Positions 1-11,549 are shown, numbered from the stretch's first letter. The stretch is DNA of 64,000 nucleotides from Heterotrichella gracilis (GCA_032358255.1 JAULBX010025497.1:62001-126000); one strand, 5' to 3'. Translations and numbers: made by a program. Notes: a model not told the origin generated them from the sequence alone.

Positions 1-3000
1 CACTCAGCATCTCCGCATGCGTGGTTTGGTTGGGGCCACCTGCCACCAGTGCCTGCACCAGTGCTTTGAGGAACCCATGATGACACAGCATCAGTGACAG
101 CTTTTTTGGCACCTGCAAAGGATACATACATTGCAATCCCATGCATAGGCTTTATGGGATTAGGTATCAGGAGGAATAGCTTGTGACAAACCATCATTTC
201 AGCTACTTGCCAGGCATATGCTATTTGCACAGCACTGGCAATAGGACCAGCCATTTCACACAAACACCCCAGCACATGGCACCCCTTACAGAACCCTACC
301 TTATCTCTCAACCTTGAGACCTGCCCTGCATGCTCTCGCTGCTCAACATCATGCATCGAAACATCTGCATCATGTACAGTTCTGCGTACTCCGTTTCTGT
401 TGCAGAAGGTAGGCAGGTAGAGGGGCTGCTGAAGTGCTCAAGAAGGAAGTGGCACAAAGGTGCAACTAGCTTGTCCTGCAACAAGGTACACTGCATCATG
501 AGATGATGTTTGTGCATGAGAATGCAGGATGCCGGGCAGGATCCAGTTGTATTTGTCTCTGAGAAGTGATCCAAACTGTGCTTGAAGACTTCAGAACATT
601 CACACCGTCACTGCCTCCTACTGCTCTTACCTCCATAGTTTCATCATCCACCTGACCTGCTGAGGTATACATATGCATCAGAACAAAAAGCGCCTGTTCA
701 CATAAAGCCCTCGCCCCAGCAATGCCACCTGGCGCATCCCTTGCCAGCGCCACCTGAGCCAGCCAGGTCACCAGCTCCCCAAGGGCATCACCATACTCTG
801 CCAGCGGGTCAACACCGTCCCCACGGTGTAGCGCCTCGTTCTTCATTAGTTGCAAGACAGAATCCACCTGGCGAGCTAAGAGGCACACTATGAAATCATC
901 TCGATCACAAGGCTCTAGTTTTTTGGGACCCTCTTGGAACATTTTCGCCATCAACAGCCTGTGGTGATGCTCTGATCCCGTGAGGAACTGCACTGTGCTG
1001 GGCAGCTTCAGCAGCGCTGCAGCCGTTGAAACACTCTCTTCAGAAGCCAACTCCTGGAACAGCTGCACAGCCTGTATGTACATGAGGCCCTCGCAGCCTA
1101 GAGCGCTGTAAGCTGGGTCAGGCTGGCCATCAAGTCAGGATGGCGTGTGAGCAGCAACGGCCTCTGCTCCGGCAGGCGAATGACAATGACCCTGCAAACA
1201 TCAGTAATGCTCTCGATTGTAAACATTCTCCTGGCCTCCCATTCATCGACTGCGCTTGAGGTACTGTTTTGATGGGGTGGGTTGCCTCCAAGGTGTGCCA
1301 AAGCAACAAGGAGGTCGACCAACTGGTCCTGCACTCCTTCCTGGATGAGCCACCTGCAAAGCAAACAGGCCTGAGCACAAGCAATGGAATCTGGTGCCTG
1401 ATGCTGTTCAAAGCAGGGGTCAGATGACCAGTGATAAGTAATAGCTTGGCTAGTCATTTCTGGCATGCATTGGAAGCAGCCACAGATTTGGAGGGGCCTG
1501 ATCTACCTGACAACCATGTTCCCATGCTGCTTATGAGCTTCCTCCTCTAAGGACAGATCCGTCAGCATAGCAGCCCAACACACTCCGTGCCTTTCCTCTC
1601 CTGCACAGTTGAAGGTGTAGGGTTTAGGGTGTAGGTACGGTGCCTTTCCTCTTCTGCACAGTTGGGAGGTACAGGCAGGTGGATGGCCGCACACAGCACA
1701 TGCACATGCGGGCTGGTGGCGACGTACTGTCCAGGACTAGGATGAAGGGATGAAGTGCAGGTGCGCGTGAATCGGGTGCCATGGCTAGTACATGGGTTTG
1801 GGACATCAGTGCACGATGAATGAAAACAGGTATCAACACATCTCACGTGGTTTTAAACATGAATAGCTCACCTAACGTGATGGCGGACAACAGCAATCGG
1901 ATGTAGGGTTTAGGGTTTTGAACATGAATACCTCACCTAATGGGATGGCGGCCAGCAACAATCGAATTTAAGGGTTAGGGTTTTGAACATGAAGAGCTCA
2001 CCTAACGTGATGGCAGACAGCAGCAATCGGATCCCATCAGCCAGCCCCCGTACTCTTGCCCAAAGCTTTAAATCTACCAGTTGCACCTCAGTGACAGGGT
2101 GCACTTGCCAGTGCCAGTGGAGGCGGCGCACCACGGTGGTTGCCATGTGCACCCCGCCATTGGCCCACATGGCCGGCCTTCCCTCCCCTTCTGCCAAGGT
2201 TTCCAAAAACGCAAGAAACTGCCACGAGGCCATGCTATCTGTAAGCAAAAATCGGCTTATGTGAGCATATTCCCTGGAATGTGAAGGTGAGATAACACAG
2301 CGTTCAATGCCAATGTGCAGTGCAAAGTACTGCACTGCATGGCATCCACATGGATGAAGGTGCCTTGCATGATTTTTGCTCCCAATTGTGCCTTGCACAA
2401 ACAGCTACTGGTCAGATGATTGCATGTTGCAGACTAGAGGACAGTCCTGTGGACCAGATCTAGTTTGGCACAATTGAAAGAGCTGTATGGCAAATCTGAC
2501 TCTGCCAATTAACCCGATAGAATGGCATGTAAATTGCTGCCATGTACACCTAGGCAAGCATGCATGCTGGCCACCTACCGTAAAACAACTCCTCGTCGGT
2601 TGCCTGGGAAACCACATACACCACAGCAGCTGCAACGCAACTGCCGGCGAGGACATTGCGCTGCTGTTGGTTGAGCAGGATAGCAGCATGGTGAAGCGGC
2701 ATGGCCCAGAACCAGCCCCCTGTCCAGCCACCAGCCAGTATCTCCCGTGCCAATGCGGTGCGCATCTCCTGGCCTGCAGCGCCCTGCACCCACCCACCGC
2801 AAGCAGAATGAGACAGGCCCCATCCTTGGCACAGTGTCTTCGGTTGACAACAGCTATATGACGCTTCCTGTTGAATTGAGTGCGTAATAGCCGCACTATT
2901 GGATGGAGCATGTCTGATGACATCGCCATACTGACTACATCATCTTGATTTCCCCGCAACTCAGCTCACCCCCGATAGACAGCATTCTACACCCCTTTCT

Positions 3001-3933
3001 TGACAACCTGCCATTGGTGCTCATATCACTGCCCTCAGATCCCCAGCAACCCTTGCTAGCCACAAGCCACACACCACGACTACTGTGCATGTACCTCTCA
3101 CCGCCTATACCGTCCACCTGTACCGCTGCGCCTCACCTGCCCCACCAGGTGTCGTGCAAAGTGAGCTGCCAATCGGTCACAGTGGCCTACAAGCTCTTGC
3201 GAATGGTGTGGAAGTTCGACCATGCCCGCCTTTGCCTTGGCCAGTACGCTGTACACGTTTGGGAACTGGGACGGCCTGGCCTCTGGGAGCTGCGAGGCAG
3301 AACAGGGAGAATAGGGTTAAGGGTTGAAGGGTTTAGCGTTTTGGGTTTAGGGTTGGCTACTGGGCTGGCCTGGCCCTTGGGAGCTGCACGGCAGAACAGT
3401 GAGAATAGGGTTTGGGGTTTAGGGTTGGGAACTGGGCTGGCGTGGCCTCTGGGAGAGTGCTGGGGAGAAAAATCAGGGATGCTCTGGCTTCATCGCTTGA
3501 GATCCAACCTCCAGGGAGGTTCAGTGGCTTTAGCCAGGAACGGTTTGTGAGGTGGTGCTTGTAACCACGCATTTGCAGCAAAGTGCCTTGATGTAAGTGA
3601 GGTTGCCAAGCTACTGAGTGCACAGCCAGCCACTTGGAAACCAGTTCTTGAGCTGCGGACCAGCCTGCAGCAGGAAGCCAGCTTAGGGCGGTTGTGGCTG
3701 TACCGTTTGCTGCAACCCACCTGTGGCTTGGCAGGGTGTGGGGCTTGGTGGGCTGCTGCTGCACTGCTGCTGTGCGGTGCCTGCAAGCGCACAACGCAGG
3801 GACATGGGTCGTGCATGTTTTCACATCTTAAGCATACTGGGTTGTGTGGAGGCAGTACATACAACAAAACACTCTTGTAGGCAGCGGAAACAAGGGGTGG
3901 GAGCGGGGATGTAGGTACCTGCGGTGGAGCCAT
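1..3933 (-). CDS. Unrecognised helical-repeat-like protein, 3' end outside window
   Basis: A multi-exon minus-strand gene of unknown function; I do not recognise the family. Exons with fitting splice sites and phases are 3137-3289 (51 residues), 2579-2783, 2002-2238, 1507-1600 and 631-1353; another coding block lies at about 330-476 and one at about 1-113. A possible first exon of five codons starts at an ATG at 3933, and an unresolved block lies at 3470-3690. The product is rich in Leu, Ala and Val and reads like amphipathic helices (for example DQLVDLLVALAHLGG), which suggests an ARM/HEAT-like solenoid; this is inference. In the 631-1353 exon two long open frames meet near 1100 without an intron between them, so there is a frameshift, an assembly error or an unseen splice. 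Its introns carry the splice-site duplications listed separately. The junction between the blocks at 330-476 and 1-113 does not keep phase with the obvious sites. Confidence 0.5.
1587..1663. repeat. Duplicated splice-acceptor segment with telomere-like spacer
   Basis: A 24-bp stretch at 1587-1610 that contains the intron's acceptor (exon start 1600 on the minus strand) is repeated with very few changes at 1640-1663. The spacer contains TAGGGTTTAGGGT at 1618-1630. This is the other end of the intron whose donor is triplicated. Confidence 0.8.
1861..2033. repeat. 65-bp tandem repeat x3 carrying a splice donor
   Basis: Three units start at 1861, 1926 and 1991 (65-bp spacing). Read on the minus strand, each holds about 30 bp of exon end followed by a GTGAGCTC-like or GTGAGGTA-like donor. 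Only the unit at 1991 is joined to the open coding exon (exon end 2002). The units are separated by TAGGGTTTAGGG-type sequence at about 1904-1918 and 1969-1983. Confidence 0.85.
3261..3455. repeat. Tandem repeat x3 of an acceptor/exon-start region with telomere-like filler
   Basis: Units begin at 3261, 3355 and 3427. On the minus strand each has CTCCCAGAGGCC-like exon sequence, and the two complete inter-unit stretches have a pyrimidine tract ending in CAG just before the next such block. The unit at 3261-3289 is the start of the open exon 3137-3289; the others are non-coding or alternative. TTTAGGG-like tracts lie at 3311-3354 and 3405-3427. Confidence 0.8.
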
Positions 3934-5393
3934 GTTCACCCCCAGCTACCGGCCGCTGCCGTGCTCAGTACGTCCAAGTATAGCTATGAGATACTATAAA
4001 GGGTCTGCTGCACCGTATTTGAGTCTCTGCAGCCAACTGTGAGCCTTAAGGCGTGCGAAACTGCATGCATGCATACGACAACATTTGGAGCACATGTTCT
4101 CAAGGTGACCCAATAATGTTCAGGTTCTGCATCCGACTTCAAGTTCAAAGAATGGTCTAGACTACTGCAATACGTTGCCCCTGTCGTATTGGAGCAGCAA
4201 CAGGCTCACCCACGCATGCATGCATGCATCTGTACTTGGACAGCAAAGGCTGCAATGCAGCTTCGCTTAAAGTTCCAAGCAGACCCACTGCCACAGGCTT
4301 CACACCACAAGTGAGGATGTTATCTACAACAAAGTACCAGGAATTGTGTTCTGTGCTTGCCTGCTTGGCTGTAAAAGGACCGTGGCTCACCTCACCTAGA
4401 AGTCCAGCCGTGCTCAGCCCTCTAAAGTCGCACCTCTGTTCCCGTAGAACATATCCAAAGCCTGAGCATATCTGGGTGCTTCCTTATAGTACCCGCCACG
4501 CACAGTGGAAAGTTTGACAAGGCATGTGAACATAGGCAGTCGCCCTGCTATTACAAAAGTATAATGCTGCTGCAAGCGGCGTGCTCGAGAACGCCTGCCG
4601 TGTCAAGCCGCTGTGATGTGCAGCGACGGGGCTGGAAAGCGTACACAGGGCTGAAGTTGGTATCAGGTTCAGCAAAGACGACACCATCGAGGTGAGCCCT
4701 TGTTGTGTCACCTGTGCGCCCACCTTCATCTCATCTCATGGTTACGGTCGTCAGTATGCAGACATTCCTACTGTTGGTCCCAGTGTATGCATTTCTGGAC
4801 AACGTCTATGACGCAACATCCCTAGATACTGTAAGTGCTGTCTACAGACCGCTTTCGAGTGTGTGCACGGAAAGCATGCATATGGTCCTAAGTGGCATAG
4901 TATATGCATGACATGCCGCTCATGTGTACGACGTACTGCAACCCTGCATGACAGCCCAGTTCGAGCATGCGGTCAAACCACCTGCTGCAAAGTCTCGACC
5001 ATAGCAACTCCTGCAGCAGTGAGGGTTGGGTTTACACTGTGGCAATAGTGATGGCACTGTGCATTACAACGCTGGCAGCGTGTGCACATGCACATGGGCA
5101 CTGAACTCGCTCACCAGGACAACGTTGTGTTGTGTCGCAGAGCCCCACACAAGCCAGGTAGGCAAGTGATGCCGTCCCCACGCCGCAACAGACCGCAGTA
5201 CCATGCTGTACCACAGGAGGCGTCTGAGGCAGAGATTGTAAGCACACACTCCCCTTACCCATGCCATACCATGGACCCCACAGCTTGAACACAGCTATGC
5301 CCATATGCACTCACTTTTATCCGTTCTCGCGCATTTACCAGCCCTGGGCCACCTCCCATCAGCCCTCCAAACAGCATTTTCGCGCGATTGCAG
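3934..5393. other. Divergent intergenic region
   Basis: Spacer between the minus-strand gene at 1-3933 and the plus-strand transporter. It should hold both promoters. A TATA-like stretch (minus-strand TTTATAGTATC) lies near 3993-4003. A short GCAT microsatellite is at about 4203-4226. A plus-strand ATG frame at 4738-4830 ends at a good GTAAGT donor in phase 0 and could be a first exon of the transporter, but nothing else supports it. Confidence 0.4.
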
Positions 5394-8300
5394 CAACCCT
5401 TGGAGGTCGAGGCAGGTCCTCCCCCTCCCGATGATGAGGAGATTGACACGCTCGCCGTGGCAGCACTCTTCTTCTTCCCTGCACTGGGTGGCCTGCTGTT
5501 TGGCTATGACATAGGCGCCACCTCGGGCGCACTGCTGTCAATCATGAGCCCACAGTACAGCGGCACGGACTGGTGCGCGGGGGGTTTGGTGTTAGTTGTG
5601 AGCGGTGGTTGTTGCATCCAAGGGAGCATGTTTGCCGACGCATTTTGAGGAGGCAATACTTGCACCATGCACTGTCAGAAGGCTGCTGTTCATGACCCAC
5701 GATAGTCCAGCATATCCGAAGTAGTGACCGCAGTGGTGGACATCAGACGCCCCACAACCTTAAACCCTAGACCTTCTGCTGTCAGCACAGCCCCTTCTCC
5801 AGCACCACCATCCCTTATATGCTCCACACTCCTAGTATGCAGCCCGCCAGTCCTACGAACCCACCACTTCTACCACAGCCGCACAGTAACTCAAATCATC
5901 CACATTGTTGACTGAGCAGGTACCGAATCAACCTGCTGGAGCAGGGCTTGGTGGTGAGCCTGTCCCTGGCCGGTGCTGTGGCTGGATCCCTTGTGGCGCT
6001 GGTGTGGGGGGACCAGCTGGGAAGGAAGCGGGAGCTGCAGCTGGCGTCGCTGCTGTATGGTAGGGTTTAGGGCTTAGGTTTGATTTTGCTTGCGTTTGCT
6101 TGCTTGCAGGTTGGCAAACCTGTTTCTTTCAGAAAATGGTGTGCTTCAGGGTTTTTCACCTGTTGTAGGCTGGGTAAGGTGTGGTAGGGTGTACTCCAGG
6201 GTCTGTCGCCACTGTTTCTGCATGGAGGGGTTGGCGAGCAAGGCTTCTGTCCATGCAGGGCTGGGGGCGCTGGGTATGTTCATCATCCCCGCTCACACAG
6301 TGGGGCTCGTGAGCAGTGTGACCCTGCTGCTGGTGTGCCGTGCGCTGTATGGGATCGGCATTGGCTTCGCCATGCATGCAGCCCCAGCCTATATTGCTGA
6401 GACGTCTCCTCCCAAGGTGAGTGGCATAAGGAACGAAATACAAGGACACGTGCTCCTTGCATCTCTTGGATTACACCTGTAAATTCTACATCTGTTCATC
6501 CAACAGACAGGGCCATGATGAATACCACGTGCGCCTTGAAATCCCCACAGCTGCACAGGCGTGCAACTGCCGGAGTCAGTCTTGCCCAATTGCATTGAGC
6601 AAAAATGCTTTCCCCTGCCCTTGATATAATTTTTGTTGGGCCAAGTGCAGTGTCCCATGCTTTGGGCGCTCTGCATGCCATGCTAGCAGCTCACCTAGGG
6701 CTTTGCTTTTGCCTCTTCCCCTGTTGTATCCCCCCCCCCCCTTGCAGGTTCGGGGCCTGCTCATTAGCCTGAAGGAGTGCTTCATAGTGGGGGGCATCCT
6801 GCTTGGCTACCTGGTGTCATACCTGGTGGTGGAGCAGACGGGGGGGTGGAGGGTGATGTACGGGGCTGCGGCGGCGCCTGCGCTGCTTTTGGCGCTGGGC
6901 ATGGTGCGTGGTGTGGTGGCGTGCATTGGTTGGCTGCGAATAGGTTTTTAGTGCATTGGCTGCGTGTAGGTTCAGGAAGTACTGAAGTGTATGGTCGCAA
7001 TTTTCTGCGTGGACGTGTGGAGCAGGCGGCAAAGGGGTGCAGGACCTGTGGCAGCTGTGATGTATACAGTTATCTTACCGTCATCCCTACAAAAGATAGA
7101 ACTAATATGATATATAAGTACTGCAATTAGCTGAATTTGGACCCCCGTGCTATGTAGCATGGTGCACAAACCATCTACCTGGAGAACCAGGCGTGACCCC
7201 CGTTTTTGCAAAATGTGCAGATATTCCTGCCCGAGTCTCCAAGGTGGTTGCTATTGAATGGTGCGGGGAGGGATGCGGCTGCAGAGGCGCTGCGCAAGAT
7301 TAAGGGGGATAGGCCAAGCGAGGCGGCTATTGAGGCGGAAATCACTCAGATGAGCGCAACAGCTGTGGCCACATCCTCCAGCCCAAAGAGTGGTGAGCCT
7401 TCAGGCATGTATCAACAAGGCGGTCCACGTGATGTTCCACTGCATTCGCATACAACAACATGACTAGTCACACGAGTGCCCTCTGCGGTTGTATTTGTGC
7501 CAGTCACACTCAGTTCCTGCCAAAAGCCGCAGTTCTGTCGTGCATTCCACATGCCACATTCCTGCAGCACATACCAAATATTCTTGGTCCCCTGGTGCCA
7601 CCCTTGCAACCATCTTGGTGGATTATGGGTCAACACTAGTACATAGACCCTTGTGTTATCCGATCCTGCTGGTGACACATGTGCTTGTGCATCACAGGCA
7701 CCGGCCTGACCCGGGTGCTGGAGGAGCGGTACCGGCGGCCGCTGTTCATCGGACTGTCGCTCATGCTGTTCCAGCAGATCACCGGCCAGCCCTCGGTGCT
7801 GTACTACGCTGCCCAGATCTTCCAGAACGCGGGGTTCACGGGGGTGGGGGAGGCGGCGGCGGTGTCGGTGGTGCTGGGCCTGTTCAAGCTGGTCATGACA
7901 GGTGCGGACTGTGATGTTTTGAAATAAATGCGAAACATACATGGCGGTATGGGAATTAGGAAATTAGGGGATGGTGGTGGCGGCGGGGGTGTTGCGCTGC
8001 TGGGACTGTCCAAGCTGGTCATCAAACATGGGGCAGGGAATGTAGAGCACATATTAGAAGCCTGGGATTGGACGAGGAGTGGGCGAACTGAGCCTGCCAT
8101 TGTGACGGTGGTGTTGGGGTTGATGGGCATAGTAGTTTTGGGGCAAGAATGCAAGGGTGAAGCAGTGTAATGTACTGATCTGGTGGATTGTATGTCAGTG
8201 TGTAGATTACTGCGTATATCTACAATCCCACATGATCCTTCCCATCGTGCCCAGGCATTGCCGTGGTGAGTGTGGACTCCTGGGGCAGGCGCCCGCTGCT

Positions 8301-9255
8301 GCTGGTGGGGGTGTCTGGCCTCACACTGGCGCTGCTTGTGCTGGGGGGCACTCAGGCGCTGCTGGGGGGTGCGGACCCTGGTACCGCCAACCAGGTGCTG
8401 ACGTGGACCAATGTGGTGGCGCTGCTGCTGTATGTGGGGTGCTATCAGGTAAGGGTGGGGGGGGAGGTGCTACTAAGTGGAGGGTCTCAGACGCATCCAT
8501 GTTCTGTCGCTGTGAGTGGGGTGCGGGTTTTTTGGCGCGTTCACCTTCTGGCGCTCTATGTGGGGTGCATGGGCAGGATCACCTTTGCCTACATGCCCAG
8601 TAGGGTATTTGGGTGTGCGGAAATGTGTGTGGGGGTGCGTGGCCAGGGATTGCCAGGCAAGGTGTGTAAGGGCGCAGAATTTGTGGTGTGGGTGTGGCTT
8701 TGTGTGCACATCCACCAGCTGGCTTTGTGTGCGATGTGCTGTCAGGTAGGGTATAGGTAGGGTTTTTGTGTGGCGTGAGCTTCAAAATGGGGCTCTGCGA
8801 TGGAGCATGGCTGCAGGTGGTGGCGACTAGCAGATGCATTCAACCTGGGGGGACAAATCCCGCACTGGGACAGGGAGACAGCATTGCCGCAGGGGATTGT
8901 CTGGCTGTGACAGCTGCAAGCGCCCACATTGACGGCATGTACCCTGACCCCTCACCGCCACGTGCAGGTCAGCTTTGGGCCAATCAGCTGGCTGATGGTG
9001 GGGGAGGTGTTCCCCCTTGCGGTGCGAGGGGAGGCCATTGCGCTGGCCACCCTCACCAACTTCACTAGCAACTTCCTGGTGTCGCTGGTGCTGCCCACCC
9101 TGGAGGGTTCCATAGGGTTGAGCAACACCTACTTCCTGTTTGCGCTCATCGCCAGCATCGCGGTGGTGAGCATCTACACAACCGTCCCGGAGACCAAGGG
9201 GAAGACGTTGGAGGAGATCGAGGCTATGTGGAGCGATGATGCCAAAGTGAGCTAG
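5394..9255 (+). CDS. MFS sugar transporter, D-xylose-proton symporter-like
   Basis: A 12-helix sugar porter close to the plant D-xylose-proton symporter-like group (Arabidopsis At5g17010/At5g59250), expected to move a hexose or pentose with protons across a plastid or vacuole membrane. Exons: 5394-5572, 5920-6059, 6259-6416, 6748-6903, 7221-7392, 7698-7901, 8255-8448, 8968-9255; all phases fit and give 496 residues plus an undetermined 5' end. Family motifs are present: LGGLLFGYDIGA in helix 1, DQLGRKRE in loop 2-3, PESPRWLL after helix 6, QQITGQPSVLYYA in helix 7, DSWGRRPLLL in loop 8-9 and PETKGKTLEEIE at the C-terminus. The first exon opens after an AG with no usable ATG, so a start exon lies upstream. 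Intron 2 begins directly with GTAGGGTTTAGGG. The closest plant homologues include a plastid-targeted member, but the missing 5' exon hides any transit peptide here. Confidence 0.93.
7965..8030 (+). repeat. Decayed copy of the exon-6 end inside the following intron
   Basis: The stretch resembles the end of exon 6 (about 7849-7901), including a block reading as CAAGCTGGTCATSA in both. It has no intact donor and is probably non-coding. It looks like an old tandem duplication of an exon end. Confidence 0.5.
8548..8762 (+). repeat. Decayed copies of the exon-7 end and donor inside intron 7
   Basis: Exon 7 ends TATGTGGGGTGCTATCAG at 8448, followed by GTAAGG. Related strings occur at 8557-8578 (TATGTGGGGTGCATGGGCAG) and at 8733-8751 (GATGTGCTGTCAGGTAGG). 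They look like successive duplications of the exon end with its donor. Confidence 0.5.
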
Positions 9256-10225
9256 GGTTCCATCGCTGGCTGTGTGGACTTGCAATTGGGGTTGACCTGT
9301 GATACGGCAGCGTTGGGAACAAACACATATCTTGCCAAAGGAATAACTGGTTGAACACTGCGGCACATATTGTGTGCGAAGCTTGCACTGCAAAGAACAT
9401 TAGTCATATTGAACTGACTAGGTCTTAGTAGACTGTGCACACAGTAGATATAATGCTGTAGGGTGTCACTTTCACCATACATAAGATAGTAGTACTACCA
9501 GGCACTGTTTTTCATCTGTGAGCTTCGCAAGCGTGTACATGCAACGTGAAGCAGCTTCCAGCAGTGGCTCCATATGCAGCTGCTATTGCTATATTGTGCA
9601 GGCCTGTGAGTCTTCAAAACACATAGGCCTAATGTTGCTATAAAAGCAGTGTGTTGTTTTGCCCTATGATGGCTGGCCTGGAGGTAACTCGGCGGCCAAC
9701 CTACGCATCAATTGCATTTGCCTCACTCATATGGTAATTCAAGGTTGGCAAGAACAATTGCAGTGATTATCATTGTAAGATAACAGCACAGCTTCCAAGA
9801 CAGCATTTTTCATGGCGCTCACTTCAACAAACAGTTGGCCAACGGGCGCTGTTGGGTACACAGTCGCCTGCCAAACAATATGTGTTGCGCCAACTGCCAT
9901 GCAGGCCACAACCTCCACGGCAGATACAACTTTTGAAGTGCGGGTTGCACGGTGAACGAAGCCCCTTGGCAGAAAAGTGTAAAACATCACATGCAAGTAT
10001 TCTTCAGTAGAAAAGCGGAAAAGCAACACCCGTTAGTTAGTGTCTCATCAGAATTCCAAATGATCGGACACGTTACTGGAACCAAGCAGAAGATCGTTGC
10101 CTCGACGGCCACCAAATAGCTTTTACTTGGGGCACTCATCGGTGGCACGCCGCCTTCTGACCCAAGGGCCAACCACAGCGGTGGGTTGCAGCCCCAACCC
10201 CCAGGGGCTAAAACCCAGTCAGCCG
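9256..10225. other. Convergent intergenic region
   Basis: Spacer between the 3' ends of the transporter (+) and Y14 (-). It should hold both 3' UTRs. A minus-strand open stretch of about 95 codons at 9739-10029 has no fitting splice sites that I could find and no recognised similarity. Confidence 0.5.
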
Positions 10226-10991
10226 CTACCTCTTTGACGTCTTCCGCAAGGCTCCACTTGTGAAAGCCCACGTGACGTTGACGGCTTGAGTTAGGATCTC
10301 CTGCCCGTTCAGGTTGTCGATCGCGTCCTGAGCTTCCTTCTTGGTGGCATACTCGATCAAAGCATAGCCCTGCAACCCCCAGCGTGCTACTGTCAGAAGG
10401 CAGTTGACCAAAGTAGGGTGGTGAACAGAGTGGCACAAGAATAAGAAAGTGTGCTTCTCACTTAGTGCATTATGAGGGGAACTGAAAGGCCCTTGTTGCA
10501 CCCACCTTGACAAACCCTGTCCGGCGGTCCAAGTTGAGGTAGATGTTCTTCACTTCCCCAAACTCTGCAAAGGCCTCGTGCAAGTCCTCTTCCTGGGCTT
10601 CTTCATGGATGCCAGTGACAAACAGAACCCAGCCCTCCACAGCTGTACAACCAGCACAAACAGGCTCAGCAAAGGGGTTCACAGCACGCGAGGGCATCAC
10701 GAGTCTTTCAGCAGCCACAACTTACACTTGGCTGGTCCTGGGCCCCTTTCTGCAGGCAGAGACTCATAAGCCCCCCCGTAGCGCCCATCGTCCTCCTCCA
10801 TGCGCTCCCTGAACCCTCGGCCCTGTCATGAAAGGTAGTCAGCTGTAAAAGGCTGCCTCCTCTACATGCACAGTGACGAAAAGCAGCGAAGCAGAATCAG
10901 AACCCACCTTCTGTTTCTTTGCGCCAGCCACCTGGGACCGTACTCGCCGTGCCTGCCCAACATCTGCCATCTCTTCGTCACGACCTGCCAT
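10226..10991 (-). CDS. Y14: Exon junction complex protein Y14 (RBM8A homologue)
   Basis: RNA-binding protein that pairs with Mago in the exon junction complex laid down on spliced mRNA in the nucleus. Four exons: 10908-10991, 10726-10822, 10506-10642 and 10226-10369; phases fit and give 153 residues. The ATG at 10991 is the first in frame and gives a charged N-terminus ending KKQK. The pre-RRM motif GPGPAKSVEGW, the RNP2 strand [15 protein letters not shown] and the RNP1 region [13 protein letters not shown] are as in Y14 from animals and plants. The C-terminus stops at [10 protein letters not shown], shortly after the RRM, so the Arg/Ser-rich tail of animal and plant Y14 is missing or very short. 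Such a factor fits a genome this rich in introns. Confidence 0.96.
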
Positions 10992-11507
10992 GGCTCTACG
11001 CTGTGCAGGATGACCCCTGGCAGGTTGATGGCAAGCAGTGAGTTGCATGCAGGGGTGATTGTGAGCGAATCAAACCCCTCAACCTCAAGCGACACTATAC
11101 GAGTATGGGATGAAGTTGATGGAGGCGGTTTAGGCCGTCAAACATAAGCATGCATACATAATCTCGTCGAAGGGGGAGGAGGGCGAGATTTGCATGCATG
11201 CAAGCCATCCGGGCAACGGGCTAAACCTTCCCACCAAACCAACCAGCAGTGCCAGTGCACGATCAGAGGCAAACCCATACCTACTAAGCTGTATCTGCAG
11301 TAGCTCCCACTTCTCAAACTTCTCAACTGGCTGTTGGACTCTCTGGTGCCCACAAACAGCGTCGGAACTCAAAATAAGCACAGTTTGGCTGAGTGTGGCT
11401 GTGACTGACGAAGAGTTTAGGCGTGTCGGCTACCACATCGGGGCTGATAACAGCTACCGACCCTTTTGCAGAGATCCAATTTCGCGCCACCGTTTTCACT
11501 TGGGGCG

Positions 11508-11549
11508 AACTTTTAGGGTTTGCACGCCACTGAGCAAACCCTAAAAGTT
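11508..11549. repeat. Perfect 16-bp inverted repeat made of telomere-like sequence
   Basis: Arms AACTTTTAGGGTTTGC (11508-11523) and its exact reverse complement (11534-11549) flank a 10-nt loop. Both arms contain a TTTAGGG unit, so two telomere-like motifs point away from each other. It lies upstream of Y14. Confidence 0.9.

Noticed and set aside
4157-4390. Minus-strand open stretch with acceptor-like start (NSWYFVVDNILTCG...)
   Set aside because: No neighbouring exon in phase, no recognised domain, and it lies in the expected promoter region.
9739-10029. Minus-strand open stretch of about 95 codons between two convergent genes
   Set aside because: No fitting splice sites or similarity; probably chance in 3' UTR sequence.
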